The notes under the pieces are model-generated. The model saw only the letters and a list, made by a program, of their open reading frames with translations. It was not told the origin of the DNA and made no database searches. Position numbers and translations under genes: made by a program. A stretch of 16,472 bases of DNA from an uncultured Oscillospiraceae bacterium (GTDB lineage Bacteria > Bacillota > Clostridia > Oscillospirales > Oscillospiraceae): positions 1-16,472 of the forward strand of contig CAJUPG010000048.1 of assembly GCA_910588455.1 (NCBI GenBank), given 5' to 3'. Position 1 is the stretch's first letter; each line of letters opens with the position of its first letter. Shown one piece after another: positions 13,186 to 16,472 of the stretch.

Positions 13186-13220
13186 GCGGGGCTCCCAAAC
13201 CGGGAGTCCCGCTTGCTTTT
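13186..13220 (+). terminator. Intrinsic terminator of the TAXI transporter operon
   Basis: GCGGGGCTCCC (13186-13196) pairs with GGGAGTCCCGC (13202-13212) in an 11-bp stem with one G-T wobble and a 5-base loop, followed by TTGCTTTT. The T-rich tail contains the -35 hexamer of the next promoter. Confidence 0.85.
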
Positions 13221-13241
13221 CCCCACAAAACCGTGTATAAT
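13213..13241 (+). promoter_or_regulatory. Sigma-A promoter of the lrp-aminotransferase-thrH operon
   Basis: TTGCTT (13213-13218), a 17-base spacer and a perfect TATAAT (13236-13241). Transcription would begin near 13248, leaving about 24 bases of leader. Hexamers and spacing equal those of the TAXI promoter at 9809-9837. Confidence 0.8.
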
Positions 13242-13271
13242 AGACCAAATCAGGATTTTTGGAGGTTTTTT

Positions 13272-13751
13272 ATGGAAAAGCTGTTAGACCTGCTGGAACG
13301 GGACTGCACCCAGACCCCCGAACAGCTCTCCGCCCAGTCCGGCCTGCCTCTGGAGGAGGTCCGGACGGAGCAGAAGCGCCTGGAGGACGAGGGCGTAATT
13401 TTGGGCTATAAGGCCATCATAGACTGGGACCGGGCCAGCCGGGAGGCGGTCACCGCTCTGATTGAAGTGAAGGTCACCCCCCAGTCCATCGACGGGTTCG
13501 ACCGGATTGCGGAGCGTATTTACCAGTATGACGAAGTGGAGAGTATGTACCTGATGAGCGGGGCCTTCGACCTGGCGGTGGTAATCAGCGGCCGGACCCT
13601 GCGGGAAGTGGCCCAGTTTGTGGGCGAGCGGCTGGCCCCCCTGGACGGGGTCACCGGGACGGCCACCCACTTCATCCTGAAAAAATACAAGGAAAAGCAT
13701 CTGGTCTTTCGGCCGGAAAAACCCCAGGAAAGGGAGTTTATTTTCACATGA
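13272..13751 (+). CDS. Lrp/AsnC family transcriptional regulator
   Basis: A 159-aa regulator of normal Lrp length. Residues 1-50 form the winged helix-turn-helix (LLDLLERDCTQTPEQLSAQSGLPLEEVRTEQKRLEDEGVILGYKAI), and 58-140 form the RAM/ACT-like effector domain (ALIEVKVTPQSIDGFDRIAERI, VESMYLMSGAFDLAVVISG). Proteins of this type sense an amino acid and form dimers to octamers on DNA. GGAGG lies 6 bases before the ATG at 13272. Its stop overlaps the start of the aminotransferase gene (ATGA), so regulator and enzyme are translationally coupled. It probably controls its own operon; the likely operator is the short region 13241-13271, but no clear palindrome is visible there. Confidence 0.93.
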   Translation: MEKLLDLLERDCTQTPEQLSAQSGLPLEEVRTEQKRLEDEGVILGYKAIIDWDRASREAVTALIEVKVTPQSIDGFDRIAERIYQYDEVESMYLMSGAFDLAVVISGRTLREVAQFVGERLAPLDGVTGTATHFILKKYKEKHLVFRPEKPQEREFIFT

Positions 13752-14932
13752 ACTATGAAAACGTGTTAAACAGCCGCATTCAAAACGTAAAGCCTTCGGG
13801 CATCCGGAAGTTTTTCGACATTTTAGAGGAGATGCAGGACGCCATCTCCCTGGGCATCGGGGAGCCGGATTTCGTCACCCCCTGGCACATCCGGGACGCG
13901 GGCATCTACTCCCTGGAGCGGGGACACACCAAGTACACCTCCAACGCCGGTATGCTCCAGCTCCGGCGGGAAATTGCCGGGTATTTAAACCGCCGGTTTG
14001 ATCTGCGCTACGATTACAAAAACCAGATTCTGGTCACCGTAGGGGGCAGCGAAGCCCTGGACCTGGCCCTGCGGGTGATGCTGGACCCCGGAGACGAGGT
14101 CATTATCCCCACTCCCTCCTTTGTGTGCTACGGCCCGCTGACGGAGATGTGCGGCGGTGTGCCCGTGTATGTGGAGCTGAAGGCAGACAATCAGTTCCGC
14201 CTGACCCCGGAGCAGCTGGAGCGCGCCATCACCCCCAAGAGCAAGGTGCTGGTGCTCCCCTTCCCCTCCAACCCCACCGGAGGCATCATGTCCCGGCGGG
14301 ACCTGGAGGCTCTGGCCCCCCTGGTGGAGCAGCATAACCTGATGGTGGTCTCCGACGAGATTTACGCCGAGCTGACCTACGGCCAGAGGCACGTATCCAT
14401 GGCCAACCTGACTGATCTGTACCCCCGGACCATCGTGGTCAACGGCTTTTCCAAGAGCCACGCCATGACCGGCTGGCGGATGGGCTATGTGTGCGGCCCC
14501 AAGGAGATGATCGCCGCCATGACCAAGCTGCACCAGTTCGCCATCATGTCCGCCCCCACCACCAGCCAGTACGCCGCCATCGAGGCTATGCGCAGCGGCG
14601 ACAAGGACATCGAGCATATGCGGGAGGAGTATGACGGCCGCCGCCGGTATTTGGTGGAAAACCTGAACCGGATGGGCCTGACCTGCTTTGAGCCCAAGGG
14701 GGCCTTCTATGTGTTCCCCAGCATCCAGTCCACAGGGCTCACTTCAGAGGAATTTTGTGAAAAATTCCTGCTGGAAGAGCGGGTGGCCGTCATTCCCGGC
14801 ACCGCCTTCGGGCCCGGAGGGGAAGGGTTTGTACGGGCCTGCTACGCGTCGTCCATGCACGATCTGGCCCAGGCCCTGAGCCGGATGGATAATTTCTTAA
14901 AACGCCTGCGGGGCGGGGAGGATACGCTGTGA
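13748..14932 (+). CDS. PLP-dependent class I/II (fold type I) aminotransferase
   Basis: A 394-aa aspartate-aminotransferase-superfamily enzyme. Key residues: NPTGG (175-179, Asn contacting the PLP ring oxygen), SDEIYAEL (202-209, Asp203 pairing with the pyridine nitrogen, Tyr206), the Schiff-base lysine K236 in GFSKSHAMTGWRMGY, and a C-terminal arginine in GFVRACYA that would bind the substrate carboxylate. It belongs to the group often annotated as PatA-like or alanine/aspartate/aromatic aminotransferase; the donor and acceptor cannot be assigned. The ATG at 13748 overlaps the Lrp stop by 4 bases, and its own stop overlaps the GTG of thrH by 4 bases, so three products are coupled. An Lrp gene directly before an aminotransferase is common in clostridia and suggests amino-acid-responsive expression. 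Confidence 0.93.
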   Translation: MNYENVLNSRIQNVKPSGIRKFFDILEEMQDAISLGIGEPDFVTPWHIRDAGIYSLERGHTKYTSNAGMLQLRREIAGYLNRRFDLRYDYKNQILVTVGGSEALDLALRVMLDPGDEVIIPTPSFVCYGPLTEMCGGVPVYVELKADNQFRLTPEQLERAITPKSKVLVLPFPSNPTGGIMSRRDLEALAPLVEQHNLMVVSDEIYAELTYGQRHVSMANLTDLYPRTIVVNGFSKSHAMTGWRMGYVCGPKEMIAAMTKLHQFAIMSAPTTSQYAAIEAMRSGDKDIEHMREEYDGRRRYLVENLNRMGLTCFEPKGAFYVFPSIQSTGLTSEEFCEKFLLEERVAVIPGTAFGPGGEGFVRACYASSMHDLAQALSRMDNFLKRLRGGEDTL

Positions 14933-15531
14933 ATATTGTCTGTTTGGATATGGAGGGGGTTCTGGTCCCCGAAATCTGGATCGCCTTTGCGGAGGAGAGC
15001 GGCATTCCGGAGCTGAAGCGCACCACCCGGGACGAACCGGACTACGATAAGCTGATGCACTGGCGCATTGGCATCCTGAATGAGCACGGCCTGGGCCTGA
15101 AGGAGATTCAGGCGGTCATTGCGAAAATCGACCCGCTGCCCGGGGCGAAAGCGTTTTTAGACGAGCTGCGGCACACCTGCCAGACGGTGATTCTGAGCGA
15201 CACCTTTGAGGAGTTCGCCAAGCCCCTGATGGAAAAGCTGGACTGGCCCACCATTTTCTGCAACCGCCTGCTGGCGGACCCGGACGGGAAGATTACCGGC
15301 TTTCAGATGCGGTGCGAGAAGTCCAAGCTGACCACCGTACAATCCCTCCAGGCCATGGGCTACGACACCATTGCCGCCGGGGACAGCTTTAACGACCTGG
15401 CCATGATAAAGGCCAGTAAGGCCGGGTTCCTGTTCCGCAGCACCGAGCAGATCAAGGCGGACCACCCGGAGCTGCCCGCCTTTGAGGAGTTTTCCGACCT
15501 GCTGGGGGCCATCAAGGAGGCTTTGGACTGA
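14929..15531 (+). CDS. thrH: ThrH-type HAD phosphatase (phosphoserine phosphatase / homoserine phosphotransferase)
   Basis: A 200-aa haloacid-dehalogenase enzyme matching Pseudomonas ThrH in wording throughout: CLDMEGVLVPEIWIAFAEESG (5-25), TTRDEPDYD, ILSDTFEEF (88-96), AAGDSFNDLAMI (149-160). The nucleophile is Asp7; the residue two on is Glu9 rather than the usual Asp, a known ThrH peculiarity. Ser90, Asp152 and Asp156 supply the phosphate and magnesium contacts. Characterised ThrH dephosphorylates phosphoserine and can pass the phosphate to homoserine, linking serine and threonine synthesis in the cytoplasm. The start is a GTG at 14929 with GGGGAGG 7 bases before, inside the aminotransferase's end. 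Coupling to an aminotransferase suggests a joint amino-acid pathway, for example serine formation, but the aminotransferase is not of the SerC family by its motifs. Confidence 0.93.
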   Translation: MNIVCLDMEGVLVPEIWIAFAEESGIPELKRTTRDEPDYDKLMHWRIGILNEHGLGLKEIQAVIAKIDPLPGAKAFLDELRHTCQTVILSDTFEEFAKPLMEKLDWPTIFCNRLLADPDGKITGFQMRCEKSKLTTVQSLQAMGYDTIAAGDSFNDLAMIKASKAGFLFRSTEQIKADHPELPAFEEFSDLLGAIKEALD

Positions 15532-15532
15532 T

Positions 15533-15766
15533 ATGGGGACGTTTTTGGCCGTAATCGGCGTTGGCGTCTTTCTGTGGGCCGCGATGATGTTCGCGGGCGG
15601 TATCTTTGGACAGGCGGGGCTTTTGACCTTTGCCGTGGCCGTGGCCGCGGGATTCATCACCTGCGGGCTGAAAGCCTACTGGAGCCTGCGGGACCAGCTG
15701 GACCGGATCGAAAAGAAGCTGGACCGGCAGGTCCCGCCCCAGGACAAGGAGGATGTATCATGCTAG
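15533..15766 (+). CDS. Small membrane protein A (77 aa), two helices plus charged C-terminal helix
   Basis: I do not recognise a family. The 77-aa protein has two hydrophobic segments (about residues 3-22, FLAVIGVGVFLWAAMMFAGG, and 27-45, LLTFAVAVAAGFITCGLKAY), then a charged helix LRDQLDRIEKKLDRQ with heptad-like leucines and isoleucine, and a short tail ending in Cys. The start at 15533 follows the thrH stop by one base, with AAGGAGG about 12 bases upstream, so it depends on thrH translation. It overlaps the next small gene by 7 bases. Both have the same plan (two membrane helices, then a coiled-coil-like tail), so they may pair in the membrane. Function is unknown; it could be mis-called, but the ribosome site, overlap and sensible topology favour a real gene. 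Confidence 0.75.
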   Translation: MGTFLAVIGVGVFLWAAMMFAGGIFGQAGLLTFAVAVAAGFITCGLKAYWSLRDQLDRIEKKLDRQVPPQDKEDVSC

Positions 15767-16017
15767 GCGCCCTTATCATGGTGTGCGGGTTTTTGACGGT
15801 ACTGGTCCTGCTGTGGCTGTTCTCCCCCTGGCTGGCATGGGTTCTGGTGATAATTGCCGGCATTGCGGGGGTAATTTCCAGCCACCTGGATCTGCGCCAC
15901 CGTCAAAAACAAATGGAACAGCGCATCGGCGACCTGGAACGGACCGTGCACGAGCTCTCCCGGGGCCTTTCTGCACACACAAACAACGAACCATCAACCA
16001 AACCAAGAAATGAGTGA
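15760..16017 (+). CDS. Small membrane protein B (85 aa), two helices plus coiled-coil-like tail
   Basis: An 85-aa protein with no family I can name. Two hydrophobic segments span about residues 2-22 (LGALIMVCGFLTVLVLLWLF) and 25-42 (LAWVLVIIAGIAGVISS), followed by HLDLRHRQKQMEQRIGDLERTVHELSRGL, which has heptad spacing of Leu/Met/Ile, and a polar Asn/Thr/Pro-rich tail. AAGGAGG lies 7 bases before the ATG and the start overlaps protein A by 7 bases, so translation is coupled. The tail resembles that of protein A in style, which supports a hetero-oligomer in the inner membrane. It is followed 5 bases later by the DUF1015 gene. Holin- or toxin-like readings are possible for any small membrane pair, but the operon of metabolic genes argues against them. 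Confidence 0.75.
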   Translation: MLGALIMVCGFLTVLVLLWLFSPWLAWVLVIIAGIAGVISSHLDLRHRQKQMEQRIGDLERTVHELSRGLSAHTNNEPSTKPRNE

Positions 16018-16022
16018 ACACT

Positions 16023-16472
16023 ATGACACATGCCTTTGACCGCCTCCCCTTCAAACCGGCGGATATCCTTCTGCCGCAAAACTGCGACCTGTCCCTGTGG
16101 AGCGTGGTGGCCTGCGATCAGTACACCTCCCAGCCGGAGTATTGGCAGCGGGTGGAGGACCGGGTGGGCAAACACCCCTCCGCCCTGCGGCTGATCCTGC
16201 CCGAAAGCTGCCTGGACGGCCCCAGCGTGGAGACCGACATCATGGAGATCAACAACACCATGACCCGCTATCTGCGGGGCGGAATTTTCGCGGAGCACCC
16301 CCAGAGCCTGTTCTACGTGGAGCGCACCTTCAGCGGCGGCGGGGTGCGCCGGGGGCTCATCGGCATGGTGGATTTGGACGCTTACGACTATGAGCCCGGG
16401 TCCTCCGCCCCCATTCGGGCCACCGAGGACACGGTGCTCTCCCGCATCCCCCCCCGGGTCCAGGTCCGGACA
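16023..16472 (+). CDS. DUF1015 family protein, C-terminus cut by window edge
   Basis: The first 150 codons of a longer protein. It begins MTHAFDRLPFKPADILLPQNCDLSLWSVVACDQYTSQPEYW, with the DUF1015 N-terminal plan, and includes RGLIGMVDLDAYDYEPGS and the family phrase IRATEDTVLSRIPPRVQVR. The biochemical function of DUF1015 is not settled. My recollection is that its genes often lie beside serA/serC serine-synthesis genes in clostridia and other anaerobes; here ThrH, which has phosphoserine phosphatase activity in characterised members, lies three genes upstream, which fits that theme. The ATG at 16023 is 5 bases after the previous stop; only a weak GAG precedes it, so coupling to the upstream gene probably matters. 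Length and active residues cannot be judged from this fragment. Confidence 0.85.
   Translation, partial: MTHAFDRLPFKPADILLPQNCDLSLWSVVACDQYTSQPEYWQRVEDRVGKHPSALRLILPESCLDGPSVETDIMEINNTMTRYLRGGIFAEHPQSLFYVERTFSGGGVRRGLIGMVDLDAYDYEPGSSAPIRATEDTVLSRIPPRVQVRT

Noticed and set aside
9823..13248. A 1141-codon open reading frame on the minus strand, antisense to the whole TAXI operon
   Set aside because: It is codon-aligned with both sense genes. Its lack of stops only reflects the absence of TTA, CTA and TCA codons in strongly biased sense genes. Its translation is His/Gly/Asp-rich and low in complexity, with no ribosome site or domain.
15533..16017. Type I toxin-antitoxin or holin pair
   Set aside because: The two small membrane proteins are embedded in a coupled metabolic operon with no antisense RNA promoter, lysin gene or phage context.

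Overview
The window is about 62-65% GC by eye. It looks like chromosomal DNA of a spore-forming, GC-rich clostridial Firmicute, most likely an Oscillospiraceae gut bacterium of the Flavonifractor / Intestinimonas / Lawsonibacter kind; this placement is an inference from gene content and codon style. The evidence is a sporulation sigma factor of the SigK type, a CIRCE-controlled groESL operon, DnaD plus DnaC/DnaI-type replication proteins, strong AGGAGG ribosome sites, and TTGnnn/TATAAT promoters with 17-bp spacers. I see no rRNA, tRNA, CRISPR array, insertion sequence or phage gene. The window is almost fully coding; no gene-free stretch exceeds about 210 bases.

Layout. (1) Bases 1-791, minus strand: an NfeD-like membrane protein followed by an SPFH/stomatin-type protein that runs off the left edge, transcribed from an extended -10 promoter at 840-848. 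(2) Bases 908-3812, plus strand: a THUMP-domain 23S rRNA guanine-N2 methyltransferase (TTG start), a diacylglycerol-kinase-family lipid kinase, and a noticeably AT-richer GIY-YIG/DUF4357 gene that looks acquired. A hairpin terminator closes this unit. (3) Bases 3897-6004: groES-groEL with a sigma-A promoter and a CIRCE operator, ending in a strong hairpin that also serves the convergent replication genes. (4) Bases 6023-8040, minus strand: dnaD-like then DnaC/DnaI-like helicase-loader genes, from a near-consensus promoter. (5) Bases 8117-9020, minus strand: an unrecognised 279-aa protein, divergent from the next gene. (6) Bases 9073-9765: an uninterrupted sigK with a hydrophobic N-terminal pro-like segment. 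(7) Bases 9809-13220: a TAXI-type TRAP transporter, made of a lipoprotein binding subunit and a fused membrane subunit, separated by an intercistronic region with three hairpins. (8) Bases 13213-16472: a tightly coupled run of an Lrp/AsnC regulator, a PLP aminotransferase, ThrH (phosphoserine phosphatase / homoserine phosphotransferase family), two small membrane proteins, and a DUF1015 protein cut by the right edge.

How they fit. Most genes are conserved housekeeping modules: protein folding, replication initiation, ribosome modification, membrane lipid turnover and sporulation. The right-hand third reads as amino-acid/organic-acid import followed by a regulated amino-acid metabolism operon. 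The TAXI and Lrp promoters share the same hexamers and spacing, so the two units may be expressed at similar basal strength, but a functional link is only a hypothesis. The groEL and TAXI genes use GGC-type, tightly biased codons, unlike the GGG/CGG-rich codons of the minus-strand genes and rlmL, which suggests high expression. I found no convincing undescribed large system. The best targets are the GIY-YIG/DUF4357 insert, the unknown gene divergent from sigK, the hairpin-rich intercistronic leader, and the ThrH - two small membrane proteins - DUF1015 segment.
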